Below, piece after piece: positions 7,910 to 17,435 of a stretch of DNA of 64,000 bases (position 1 is the first letter of the stretch; every line of letters begins with the position of its first letter). The translations under genes and the position numbers were made by a program. Below the pieces are notes generated by a model, which made no database searches, had not been told where the DNA came from, and saw only the letters and a program-made list of their open reading frames with translations. Origin of the DNA: Kribbella sp. VKM Ac-2568 (GTDB taxonomy: Bacteria > Actinomycetota > Actinomycetes > Propionibacteriales > Kribbellaceae); contig NZ_SLVF01000012.1 in assembly GCF_004345365.1 (NCBI RefSeq), positions 248,001 through 312,000 on the forward strand, given 5' to 3'.

Positions 7910-9016
7910 ATGGCACAAGCAGCTGTCAACAAGGAACGGAGCTTCCCGCACCCGGAGTTCACCGACTCCGAGGCCGGCGCGCTCACGTTCCCGAGCTCCA
8001 CCAGTCGCAGCTACAACTACTACAAGCCGGCCAAGGCCCGCGCGACGACGTACGAGGACGTCACCTTCGACGTCCAGCCGGACCCGGAGCGGCACCTGTC
8101 GCAGGGCTGGATCTACGGCTTCGCGAACACTCCCGGCGGCTACCCGCAGGACTGGACCCGGCTGAAGTCCTCGGACTGGCACCAGTTCCGCGACCCGAAC
8201 GAGGAGTGGGAGAAGACGATCTACCGCAACAACGCGGCGGTCGTCCGGCAGATCAGCCTGAGCCTGGAGAACGCCAAGCGGGCGAAGGCCTACAGCCACT
8301 GGAACCCGGCCTGGGTCCGGTTCATCGAGCGCAACCTCGGTGCCTGGATGCACGCCGAGAACGGGCTGGGCATGCACGTGTTCACGGCGGCCCAACGGTC
8401 GGCGCCGACGAACATGATCAACAACGCGATGGCCGTCAACGCGGCGCACAAACTGCGGTTCGCGCAGGACCTCGCGCTGTTCAACCTCGACCTGGCCGAG
8501 TCGGAGATCGACTTCGACGGTCAGGTGCACCGGGACGTCTGGCAGAACGATCCGGCCTGGCAGGGCGTCCGGGAGAACGCCGAGCGGCTGACCGCGATCG
8601 GCGACTGGGGTGAGGCGCTGTTCGCGACGAACATCGTCTTCGAGTCGCTCGTCGGGGTGCTGTTCCGCAGCGACCTGCTGATGCAGATCTCGGCCCGCAA
8701 CGGCGACTACATCACGCCCACGATCGTCGGCGCCGGCGAGAACGACTACAGCCGCGACCTCGGCTACACCCGGGCGCTGTTCTCGATGCTGACCCGGGAC
8801 GAGAAGCACGGCGACGAGAACAAGGCCGTGCTCGGTGAGTGGCTGTCCACCTGGGTGCCGCAGAGCCTGCGCGCGGCCCACGAGCTGCAGCCGATCTGGT
8901 CGCAGCCGAACGAGAAGGTCGTCACCTTCGCCGACTCGCTGGACGCGGCCAAGGCGACCTTCCGCAGCGTGCTCGCCGACCTCGACCTCGAAGCCCCGAA
9001 GGAGCTGGACCAGTGA
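7910..9016 (+). CDS. mimC: Monooxygenase small (beta) hydroxylase subunit MimC
   Basis: 368 residues, ATG at 7910 with GGAGA upstream. The sequence (for example GWIYGFANTPGGYPQDW, the segment NNAAVVRQISLSLENAKRA and TRDEKHGDENK) is the ferritin-like beta subunit that pairs with MimA to form the hydroxylase (alpha-beta)2 core. Beta subunits keep the helical fold but lack a functional metal site; consistently, I do not see two paired ExxH motifs. The stop codon overlaps the mimD start in a GTGA junction, suggesting translational coupling and matched stoichiometry. Confidence 0.92.
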   Translation: MAQAAVNKERSFPHPEFTDSEAGALTFPSSTSRSYNYYKPAKARATTYEDVTFDVQPDPERHLSQGWIYGFANTPGGYPQDWTRLKSSDWHQFRDPNEEWEKTIYRNNAAVVRQISLSLENAKRAKAYSHWNPAWVRFIERNLGAWMHAENGLGMHVFTAAQRSAPTNMINNAMAVNAAHKLRFAQDLALFNLDLAESEIDFDGQVHRDVWQNDPAWQGVRENAERLTAIGDWGEALFATNIVFESLVGVLFRSDLLMQISARNGDYITPTIVGAGENDYSRDLGYTRALFSMLTRDEKHGDENKAVLGEWLSTWVPQSLRAAHELQPIWSQPNEKVVTFADSLDAAKATFRSVLADLDLEAPKELDQ

Positions 9017-9369
9017 CGACGACCAAGGAGTTCGGCGCGGCCGACCGCACCTTCTCGAACATGTGCGGCGTGACCCTGATGAACAACCAGAACGGCTACG
9101 TGGTCGCCGAGATCATGGGCCGCAAGGACAACGTGACGATCACCGAGTACCCCTCGATGATCCGGGTCGACGGCGTCGGCAAGCTCACCTTCGACTACGC
9201 CGAGATCACCGACGCGCTCGGCGCGGACTTCGACCAGTCCGACTTCGAGGAGATCATGTCCACCCACTACGGGCGGATGGTCCACTTCGACGACAAGACG
9301 ATGCTCTTCTCCAGCCCGGAGGAGGCCGCGGAGTACATCGACTTCGACCTGGTCGAGGTCCCCAGCTGA
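9013..9369 (+). CDS. mimD: Monooxygenase coupling (effector) protein MimD
   Basis: 118 residues from a GTG at 9013 that overlaps the mimC stop. The sequence NMCGVTLMNNQNGYVVAEIM is the conserved start of the cofactor-free regulatory protein (MmoB/DmpM fold) of bacterial multicomponent monooxygenases. The protein docks on the hydroxylase to gate substrate, oxygen and electron entry. About 100-120 residues is normal for the family. The TTTKEFGAADRTF segment before the conserved core supports the GTG start. It is followed by a 58-bp gap containing a GC-rich palindromic stretch before the amidohydrolase gene. Confidence 0.92.
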   Translation: MTTTKEFGAADRTFSNMCGVTLMNNQNGYVVAEIMGRKDNVTITEYPSMIRVDGVGKLTFDYAEITDALGADFDQSDFEEIMSTHYGRMVHFDDKTMLFSSPEEAAEYIDFDLVEVPS

Positions 9370-9427
9370 TTCCCCTGGGCCCCGGCCTGCCGGGGCCCAG
9401 GCTGTTGCCTGCCAGGGAGGCAAAACC

Positions 9428-10468
9428 ATGTATGAGAAGAACGGCGAGAAGTACTACGTCGTCGACAGCCACGTGCACTTCTGGAACGGCCGGCCGGAGA
9501 ACAACCGGAACCGGTACGGCGAGGGCTTCACGGCCTGCTTCTACGACTACCACCGCAACCTGTCGCCCGAGGAGTACGTCTGGACGCCGGAGAAGTTCGG
9601 CGCCTACTCCGAGGCCGACCTGGTCCACGACCTGTTCGAGATCGGCTATGTGGACAAGGCGATCTTCCAGCCGACCTACCTGACCGACTTCTACGTCGAC
9701 GGGTTCAACACCACCGAGCGCGACGGCGCGGTGGCGGAGAACAACCCGGGCAAGTTCATCACGAACGGCGCGTGGGACCCGCGCGACGGCGAGGAGGGGC
9801 TGGAGAAGCTCGAGGAACTCCACGCCCGCTGGAACCTGCAGGGCGTGAAGCTCTACACCGCCGAGTGGAAGGGCGACTCCAAGGGCTGGAAGCTGTCCGA
9901 CCCGTCGGCCGAGCCGTACCTGCGCAAGTGCATCGAGCTCGGCATCACCAACATCCACGTGCACAAGGGCCCGACGATCTACCCGCTGAACCGGGACGCC
10001 TTCGACGTCCAGGACATCGACTACGCGGCCTCGATCTTCCCCGAGCTCAACTTCATCGTGGAGCACGTCGGGCTGCCCAGGCTCGAAGACTTCTGCTGGA
10101 TCGCCACCCAGGAGTCCAACGTGTACGGCGGCCTGGCCGTCGCGATGCCGTTCATCCACAGCCGGCCCAGGTACTTCGCGCAGATCATCGGCGAGCTCCT
10201 GTACTGGATCGGGGAGGACCGGATCACCTTCGCCAGCGACTACGCGATCTGGCAGCCGAAGTGGCTGATCGAGAAGTTCGTGGACTTCCAGATCCCCGAG
10301 GACATGCAGTCGGAGTACGGCGTCCTGACGCCCGACGTGAAGCGCAAGATCCTCGGGCTGAACGCCGCCAAGCTGTACGGCCTCGACGTACCGGCCGAGC
10401 TGCGGATCGCCGAAGACACCGAAGACTCCGACAAGCCGGTCGGCGCCTCGCCGGTCCAGGTCGCCTGA
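9428..10468 (+). CDS. Amidohydrolase-family (ACMSD-like) metal-dependent hydrolase of the mim operon
   Basis: 346 residues; ATG at 9428 follows GGGAGG. The barrel begins with VVDSHVHFW (H15 and H17, the first-strand HxH metal pair), has a further metal-ligand-like His in NIHVHKGPT, and ends strand 8 with FASDYAIWQPKW, an Asp-containing motif of amidohydrolase-2 (PF04909) enzymes. A gene of this type lies between the coupling protein and the chaperonin in the propane/phenol monooxygenase loci I know from mycobacteria. The linkage is therefore conserved, but the reaction is not established; acting on an oxidation product or aiding metal-centre assembly are both conceivable. Confidence 0.85.
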   Translation: MYEKNGEKYYVVDSHVHFWNGRPENNRNRYGEGFTACFYDYHRNLSPEEYVWTPEKFGAYSEADLVHDLFEIGYVDKAIFQPTYLTDFYVDGFNTTERDGAVAENNPGKFITNGAWDPRDGEEGLEKLEELHARWNLQGVKLYTAEWKGDSKGWKLSDPSAEPYLRKCIELGITNIHVHKGPTIYPLNRDAFDVQDIDYAASIFPELNFIVEHVGLPRLEDFCWIATQESNVYGGLAVAMPFIHSRPRYFAQIIGELLYWIGEDRITFASDYAIWQPKWLIEKFVDFQIPEDMQSEYGVLTPDVKRKILGLNAAKLYGLDVPAELRIAEDTEDSDKPVGASPVQVA

Positions 10469-10486
10469 CCCGAAGGGAACACCACC

Positions 10487-12136
<1,650 letters not shown>

Positions 12137-12161
12137 TCACCGGATGACCCAGTTGGCCCGC

Positions 12162-12189
12162 CCGCCCCCGGTCCCTCCGCCGGGGGCGG
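12162..12189 (+). terminator. Hairpin just after mimG
   Basis: CCGCCCCCGG and CCGGGGGCGG form a perfect 10-bp GC stem with an 8-nt loop, 25 nt beyond the mimG stop. There is no T-tract, as is common for actinobacterial terminators. Confidence 0.6.
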
Positions 12190-12244
12190 CGTCCGTGTCG
12201 CGGCGGACGCCGACCCGCAGGGAGCAAGGGAGCACCTCAACGGA

Positions 12245-12286
12245 AAGAGCCCCGGTACGCCGGGGTTCGGCGTACCGGGGACTCTT
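12245..12286. terminator. Bidirectional hairpin between mimG and gluD
   Basis: A perfect 12-bp stem (CCCCGGTACGCC with GGCGTACCGGGG, 12250-12261 and 12269-12280) is extended by AAGAG/CTCTT across one bulged A. It lies between the convergent mimG and gluD genes, 8 bp from the gluD stop, and can serve both. Confidence 0.8.
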
Positions 12287-12294
12287 CTAGTGGA

Positions 12295-13206
12295 TCAGCG
12301 GATCTGTTCCTGCGGGGGGAGCGCAGCGGCTGCTGCGGCGGCTACCGCTGTCTGGTCGATCTGGTCCGGGGCGAGGGGCCCGCCGGCGGACCGGCCGCGG
12401 CGGCGCATCCGCTGCTCGACCTTGACGGCGCCCAGGCCGAGGAAGTAGTTCACGATCACGAAGATCGCGCCGACGACGATCAGCGCCGGCAGCAGGTTCG
12501 ACTTGAAGTTGCCGATCTGCTCCGCCTTCCGGAGCAGTTCCTCGTAGGTGATGATGTAGCCGAGCGCGGTGTCCTTCAGGATCACCACCAACTGGCCGAC
12601 GATGGCCGGCAGCATCGCGGTGATGGCCTGGGGCAACAACACCAGCCGCATCGTCTTCTGGGTGGTGAGACCGATCGCCAGCGCGGCCTCGTTCTGCCCC
12701 TTCGGCAGCGAGTGCACACCCGAGCGGACCAGTTCGGCGACGACCGCGCCGTTGTAGAACATCAGGCCGAACACCACAGCCGCGAGCGGCAGCCGCTCGG
12801 ACGGGAACAGGTCGTAGTAGCCGAAGAGCGCGTAGGCGAACAGCATCATCATCAGCACGGGCACGGCGCGGAAGAACTCCACCACGATGCCGCAGGGCCA
12901 GCGGATCCAGGCCGCGGCCGACAGCCGCCCGACGCCCAGCAGGATGCCGATCGTGAGCGAGAGGACCACAGCGATGGCAGCCGCGGTCAGGGTGCCGATC
13001 AGGCCGGGGATGAGGTACTCGGTCCAGATCTCCGCGGTGAGGAAGGGCTTCCACTTCGCCGCCGTGAGCTGATCCTTCTCGTTCAGCTTGGAGATCACGA
13101 ACCACAGGATCAGCAGCAGTACGACGATGCTGCCGACGCCGACCGCGGCGTACAGGCGCTTGGCCTTCGGGCCGGGGGCGTCGAAGAGAACGCTGGTGGT
13201 GCTCAT
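12295..13206 (-). CDS. gluD: Glutamate-type amino-acid ABC transporter permease GluD
   Basis: 303 residues with about six hydrophobic segments, and the permease EAA-type loop GQNEAALAIGLTTQKTMRLV that contacts the ATPase. A cytoplasmic Arg-rich, Ala-rich C-terminal tail follows the last helix and is longer than in GluC. The HisM/GluD subfamily imports polar amino acids (glutamate, glutamine, aspartate). Its ATG overlaps the gluC stop by 4 bp, showing translational coupling. It is last in a minus-strand gluA-gluB-gluC-gluD order identical to that of other actinobacterial glutamate importers. Confidence 0.88.
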   Translation of the reverse strand: MSTTSVLFDAPGPKAKRLYAAVGVGSIVVLLLILWFVISKLNEKDQLTAAKWKPFLTAEIWTEYLIPGLIGTLTAAAIAVVLSLTIGILLGVGRLSAAAWIRWPCGIVVEFFRAVPVLMMMLFAYALFGYYDLFPSERLPLAAVVFGLMFYNGAVVAELVRSGVHSLPKGQNEAALAIGLTTQKTMRLVLLPQAITAMLPAIVGQLVVILKDTALGYIITYEELLRKAEQIGNFKSNLLPALIVVGAIFVIVNYFLGLGAVKVEQRMRRRGRSAGGPLAPDQIDQTAVAAAAAAALPPQEQIR

Positions 13207-13892
13207 CGCTTCACCGCCAGGCGCTTGGACATCGAGGTGAACAGGATGCCGACGGGCAGCGTCAGGATGACGAAGCCGATGGCGAAGATCCCGAACACGA
13301 CGAAGATCACGTCGGGCCGGTTCTCCATCATCACCTTCATCACCGCGGACGCCTCGGTCACGCCGATCACCGAAGCGACGGTGGAGTTCTTGGTCAGCGC
13401 GATCAGCACGTTGCCGAGCGGGGCGATGGCACCCCGGAAGGCCTGCGGCAGGACGACGTACCGCAGCGTCTTCAGGAAGGGCAGGCCGATCGCCCGGGCC
13501 GCCTCCGCCTGGCCGAGCGGGACCGTGTTGACCCCGCTGCGGATCGCCTCCGCGACGAACGCCGCGTGGTACACGGACAGGCCGAGCACGGCGAGCCGGA
13601 AGTTGTTGTCGTCGATCGAGGTCGGTGAGTTCGGGTTCGCCAGCTGGATGCCCAGCTGGAGGAACAGGCCGAGGTTGCAGAACACGATCACCAGCGTCAG
13701 CGGCGTGTTCCGGACGATGTTGACATAGGCGCTGCCGATCACCTGGAGCACCTTGACCGGCGAGACACGCATCACCGCGACCGCGGTGCCGATCACCAGC
13801 GCGAACAGCGCGGACAGCAGGGTGAGGTAGATGGTCTGCTGGAAGGCCTTGAGACCGTCGTACTCGGTGAAGAACTCAGAAATCACGTCCAT
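13203..13892 (-). CDS. gluC: Glutamate-type amino-acid ABC transporter permease GluC
   Basis: 229 residues with five or six membrane helices. The segment QTIYLTLLSALFALVIGTAV is the first helix of the HisM-type fold, and GQAEAARAIGLPFLKTLRYV is the coupling-loop motif that docks on GluA. It pairs with GluD as a heterodimeric channel. It lies 80 bp downstream of gluB, with a strong hairpin in the gap that probably sets permease expression below that of the binding protein. Confidence 0.88.
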   Translation of the reverse strand: MDVISEFFTEYDGLKAFQQTIYLTLLSALFALVIGTAVAVMRVSPVKVLQVIGSAYVNIVRNTPLTLVIVFCNLGLFLQLGIQLANPNSPTSIDDNNFRLAVLGLSVYHAAFVAEAIRSGVNTVPLGQAEAARAIGLPFLKTLRYVVLPQAFRGAIAPLGNVLIALTKNSTVASVIGVTEASAVMKVMMENRPDVIFVVFGIFAIGFVILTLPVGILFTSMSKRLAVKR

Positions 13893-13928
13893 GGTGCTCC
13901 CGCGGGGGATCGAGGTCGAGACCCAAGC

Positions 13929-13960
13929 GTGGGGAGGGACCGCTGCCGGTCCCTCCCCAC
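13929..13960 (-). terminator. Intercistronic hairpin between gluB and gluC
   Basis: GTGGGGAGGGACC and GGTCCCTCCCCAC form a perfect 13-bp stem with a 6-nt loop, 12 nt beyond the gluB stop and 36 nt before the gluC start. Hairpins after binding-protein genes commonly cause partial termination or protect the upstream mRNA from 3' decay, raising binding protein over permease. Confidence 0.7.
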
Positions 13961-13972
13961 GAGGACTTCAGG

Positions 13973-14818
13973 TCAGGCGCAGGCGTCGAAAGTCTTCGGC
14001 GGGTTGGTCGCCGGGTCCAGCGTCAGACCGGCGGTGCCGAGGTTCTTGTCGAAAGCCTTCTGCCACTCGCCGGAGTCGACCATCTTCTTCAGCGCGTCGT
14101 TGACCTTGGTGCAGGTCTCGGTGTCACCCTTCTTCAGGCCGACGCCGTAGCGCTCGGTCGAGAAGGTCTTGCCGACCACCTTGAACTTGCCCTTGTTCGC
14201 CTCCTGCGCGGCGAAGCCGGCCAGGATCGTGTTGTCGGTGGTGACGGCGTCGATCGCGCCCGAGCTCAGCGCCTCGACACACTTGGAGTAGGTGTCGTAC
14301 TTCTGCAGCTGGACGGTCTTGGCGAACTTGTCCGCCACCTTCTGGGCCGAGGTCGAACCGGTCACCGAGCACAGCTTCTTGCCGTTCAGCGTCTCCGGCC
14401 CGGTGATGTCGGTGTTGTCGGCCTTGACCAGCAGATCCTGACCGGCGGTCAGGTACGGGCCGCCGAAGGAGACCTTCTCCTTGCGGGTGTCGGTGATCGA
14501 GTAGGTCGCGAAGATCATCTTGACCTGACCGTTGGCCAGCAGGCTCTCCCGCTGCGCGGACGGCGATTCCTTGAACTCGATGTTGCCCTCGTCGACGCCC
14601 ATCTCCTTGGCGACGTACTTCGCCACGTCGACGTCCAGGCCGGTGTAGTTCGAGCCCTCCTTCAGGCCGAGTCCGGGCTGGTCGAACTTGATGCCGATCG
14701 TCATCTTCTCGCCGCCGCTGCCGGAGCCGCCGGCGTCCGACGCGTCGTCGCCACAGGCCGTCAGGCCGGCCGCGGCCATGACCGAGATGCCGAGGGCAGC
14801 GATGATCCGCTGTCGCAT
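13973..14818 (-). CDS. gluB: Glutamate-binding lipoprotein GluB
   Basis: 281 residues from the ATG at 14818, chosen for its GGAGG site and because it begins the lipoprotein signal: a basic MRQR start, a hydrophobic stretch, then the lipobox LTAC with the lipidated cysteine at position 22 and a Gly/Ser/Asp linker. The mature part (KMTIGIKFDQPGLGLKEG, LDVDVAKYVAKEMG, NSDG-like CSVTGSTSAQKVADKF) is a family-3 solute-binding protein for polar amino acids, anchored outside the membrane to feed GluC/GluD. A typical length and operon position make the assignment firm. Glutamate specificity is inferred from synteny. Confidence 0.88.
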   Translation of the reverse strand: MRQRIIAALGISVMAAAGLTACGDDASDAGGSGSGGEKMTIGIKFDQPGLGLKEGSNYTGLDVDVAKYVAKEMGVDEGNIEFKESPSAQRESLLANGQVKMIFATYSITDTRKEKVSFGGPYLTAGQDLLVKADNTDITGPETLNGKKLCSVTGSTSAQKVADKFAKTVQLQKYDTYSKCVEALSSGAIDAVTTDNTILAGFAAQEANKGKFKVVGKTFSTERYGVGLKKGDTETCTKVNDALKKMVDSGEWQKAFDKNLGTAGLTLDPATNPPKTFDACA

Positions 14819-14873
14819 GGTGTTTTCCTCCAGTATTCGGAACTGCTCAGGATTGCAGGGGACGGGCTGGCGG

Positions 14874-15644
14874 TCAGTGGGTGAGGATCTTCGAGAGGAA
14901 GTCCTGGGCCCGCTTGGTCTGCGGGTCGGTGAAGAACTTCTCCGGCTGGGCCTCTTCGACGATCTGGCCGTCGGCCATGAAGACGACCCGGTTGGCCGCC
15001 TTGCGGGCGAAGCCCATCTCATGGGTGACGACGACCATCGTCATGCTCTGCTTGGCGAGCCCGACCATCACGTCGAGCACCTCGTTGATCATCTCCGGGT
15101 CCAGCGCCGAGGTGGGCTCGTCGAAGAGCATCACCTTCGGGTCCATCGCCAGTGCCCGTGCGATCGCGACCCGCTGCTGCTGTCCGCCGGACAGCTGTGC
15201 CGGGTACTTCTCGGCCTGCGCCTCGACGCCGACGCGCTCCAGCAGCGCCCGCGCGTGCTTCTCCGCCTCGGCCTTGGACTGGCCGCGGACCCTCATCGGC
15301 CCCAGCGTGACGTTCTGCAGGATCGTCTTGTGGGCGAAGAGGTTGAACGATTGGAACACCATGCCGACATCGGCCCGGAGCCGGGCCAGCGGCTTGCCCT
15401 CGAGCGGCAGCGGCTGGCCGTCCAGCATGATGAGGCCCGAGTCGATCGGCTCCAGCCGGTTGATCGCGCGGCACAACGTCGACTTGCCCGACCCGGACGG
15501 GCCGATCACCACGACGACCTCACCCTTGCCGATGGACAGGTTGATGTCCTTCAGAACGTGCAGGTCACCGAAATGCTTGTTGACATCCCGCAGGGCGACA
15601 AGACCGGTTGTCGTCACGGTATCGACGGCAGAGGAATCGCTCAT
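14874..15644 (-). CDS. gluA: Glutamate-type amino-acid ABC transporter ATPase GluA
   Basis: 256 residues. The Walker A motif is GPSGSGKST, the signature LSGGQQQRVAIARAL, Walker B VMLFDEPTSALD, and the switch His lies in VVVTHEMGF. The family is the GlnQ/HisP/GluA polar-amino-acid importer ATPase, and the length is standard. The ATG at 15644 gives about 14 residues before the conserved VALRDVNKHFG; a GTG about 10 codons further in is an alternative, and neither has a strong ribosome site. It is first in the operon, with the promoter expected between 15645 and 15765. Confidence 0.9.
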   Translation of the reverse strand: MSDSSAVDTVTTTGLVALRDVNKHFGDLHVLKDINLSIGKGEVVVVIGPSGSGKSTLCRAINRLEPIDSGLIMLDGQPLPLEGKPLARLRADVGMVFQSFNLFAHKTILQNVTLGPMRVRGQSKAEAEKHARALLERVGVEAQAEKYPAQLSGGQQQRVAIARALAMDPKVMLFDEPTSALDPEMINEVLDVMVGLAKQSMTMVVVTHEMGFARKAANRVVFMADGQIVEEAQPEKFFTDPQTKRAQDFLSKILTH

Positions 15645-15720
15645 GGCGAGAACCTAGCGGAGGCAGGGGGTGACTGCACGGATCCCCGGTTCCACGGTGG
15701 TAACGATCTGCGACAACGCC

Positions 15721-15754
15721 GAGCGGGCCGTGACCATTCGGTCACAGCCTGCTC
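15721..15754 (-). terminator. Inverted repeat after the Tat amidohydrolase gene, upstream of gluA
   Basis: The core GTGACC-ATTC-GGTCAC (15730-15745) is perfect, and outer flanks GAGCGGGCC/AGCCTGCTC add imperfect pairing. It begins 12 nt past the amidohydrolase stop, which suits a terminator. Its position 86-101 bp before gluA would also suit an operator. Confidence 0.5.
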
Positions 15755-15765
15755 GGTCCGGACCG

Positions 15766-17325
15766 TTAGTGTCCGGGACGGCGCGTTCCGCAGCATCCTC
15801 CCGCAGGGATGGCTGTCGCGGTCACCGGTTCCTTGACGGCAGCCTCGACGTCGGCAAGCATCCGCTGCCGTGCCTGCGGAGAGATCACCCGTCCGCGGCT
15901 GATCACGGAGTGGATCCGCCGGGTGTTGCGGATGTCCTTCAGCGGGTCGGCGTCCAGCACTACCAGGTCAGCGATCTTGCGTGGTTCCACCGAGCCCAGG
16001 TCGCGGCTCATCCCCAGGAACCTGGCCGGTTCCACCGTCGCGGCGTGTAGCGCCTGCCGTGGCGTGGCCCCGGCGCCGACGAGCAGCTCGAGCTCGTGGT
16101 GCAACGCGAACCCGGGCACCATGAACGGCGTACCGGTGTCGGTGCCGGCCAGGATCGGTACGTCGTGGTCGAACAGCTCGCCCACGAACCGCTGCCGGTA
16201 GGCCCACATCTGCCGCTGGCGCGAGATCTCCTCGGCCGGGCGGTTCGCCTTGTAGAGCTCCTCGAGCACGTACTCGTAGGTCGCCATCGAGTCGGCGGCC
16301 AGGTACTTCAGCGTGGCCGGATTGGGCGCGGAGTAGTCCGGCTGATCGAGCACGTTGTGCATAGTCAGGGTCGGGGTGACCCGCGTCCGGTTGTGCCGCA
16401 AGGTGCCGAAGACGTCGGCCGCACGGGCTTGGCTGAAGGTGTTCGCGGCGAGCCACTCGATCGGGTGGAGCCGGCGGAACCAGGAGTTGTAGTCGCCGGT
16501 ACTGACGTTGATCGCCCGCAGCATTCGCCGTACGTCGAACTCCCGGCTGGAGACCGACAGACCGAGCGAGTGGATGTGCTCGATGCTGCGTTGCCCGGCG
16601 TTGCTCACCTCCTTCGTGGTCAGCTCGTCGGGCCCGTGCCCGTGCACGGTCAGCCCGTTGCGCCGCGCCTCGTCGATGATCGCCCGGTACGCCGTGGCGT
16701 TGAGGCGCGAGTAGACCTTCACGAAGTCGGCGCCGTCCGCCTTCACCTGCCGTACCGCGGCCCGCGCGCCGGCCTCGTCCTTCACCACGAGCACGGGCAG
16801 CAGGTTCGGGTCCCACAGGGTCGGGTCGCCGTCGATGATCTTGCTGGCCACGATCATCCTCGGACCGAGCAGGGTGCCCGCGTCGATCCGGTCGCGCCAC
16901 TCGTACAGCATCGGGTTGTTGCCGGACATCTCGCGGACCGTGGTGAGGCCGTTCGCGAGGTAGAGCTGCGGCGAGACGCGCTCGTCGCCGAGGCTGTGCA
17001 CATGCATGTCGGCGAGGCCGGGGATGACGTACTTCCCGGTCAGGTCGATCGCGGTCGCGCCGCGGGGGACGGGCAGGTTGCGGCCGACGGCGACGATCCG
17101 GTCGCCGCTGATCAGCACGGTCTGCGCCTTGTCCCGGCGGCCGGTGGCGACGTCGATCACGGTGACGCCGGTCAGGGCCGTCATCCGGGCGGTGCCGACG
17201 GAGGCGAGTGGATTGATCAGGGCCGAGGCAGGGCCTGCGGCGGCGCCGTTGACAAGGGAGCCTCCGGCAACCACAGCGGCGCCGACGACGGTACGGGCGA
17301 GGAACTGACGACGGGAACTGTTCAT
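15766..17325 (-). CDS. Tat-exported amidohydrolase (imidazolonepropionase/prolidase-like)
   Basis: 519 residues from the ATG at 17325 that begins the twin-arginine signal MNSSRRQFLARTVVGAAVV; an earlier start at 17403 would bury it. The mature enzyme has an amidohydrolase-1 fold: a small beta-sandwich, GLADMHVHSLG with the HxH metal pair, the probable carbamylated-lysine strand DGADFVKVYS, the metal histidines GHGPDE and SIEHIHSLG, and GTDTGTP with the final Asp. The C-terminus includes GGCCGTRRPGH. Close families hydrolyse cyclic amides or Xaa-Pro dipeptides; the substrate is unknown. Tat export implies the metallocentre is assembled in the cytoplasm. It is divergent from miaB. Confidence 0.83.
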   Translation of the reverse strand: MNSSRRQFLARTVVGAAVVAGGSLVNGAAAGPASALINPLASVGTARMTALTGVTVIDVATGRRDKAQTVLISGDRIVAVGRNLPVPRGATAIDLTGKYVIPGLADMHVHSLGDERVSPQLYLANGLTTVREMSGNNPMLYEWRDRIDAGTLLGPRMIVASKIIDGDPTLWDPNLLPVLVVKDEAGARAAVRQVKADGADFVKVYSRLNATAYRAIIDEARRNGLTVHGHGPDELTTKEVSNAGQRSIEHIHSLGLSVSSREFDVRRMLRAINVSTGDYNSWFRRLHPIEWLAANTFSQARAADVFGTLRHNRTRVTPTLTMHNVLDQPDYSAPNPATLKYLAADSMATYEYVLEELYKANRPAEEISRQRQMWAYRQRFVGELFDHDVPILAGTDTGTPFMVPGFALHHELELLVGAGATPRQALHAATVEPARFLGMSRDLGSVEPRKIADLVVLDADPLKDIRNTRRIHSVISRGRVISPQARQRMLADVEAAVKEPVTATAIPAGGCCGTRRPGH

Positions 17326-17435
17326 GGGTTCAAGTGTTCTGGGGGAGCCCGTCGCGGTCAGGGGTAGCAGCCGCCCTGACCCAGGTAGGGATATGTCTAC
17401 CAAGCAGCCCTGCTGACGTACTCTTGGTGGCTGTC

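Noticed and set aside
6581..8881. Long minus-strand open frame antisense to mimB and mimC
   Set aside because: Same low-complexity antisense composition; it crosses two well-supported plus-strand genes.
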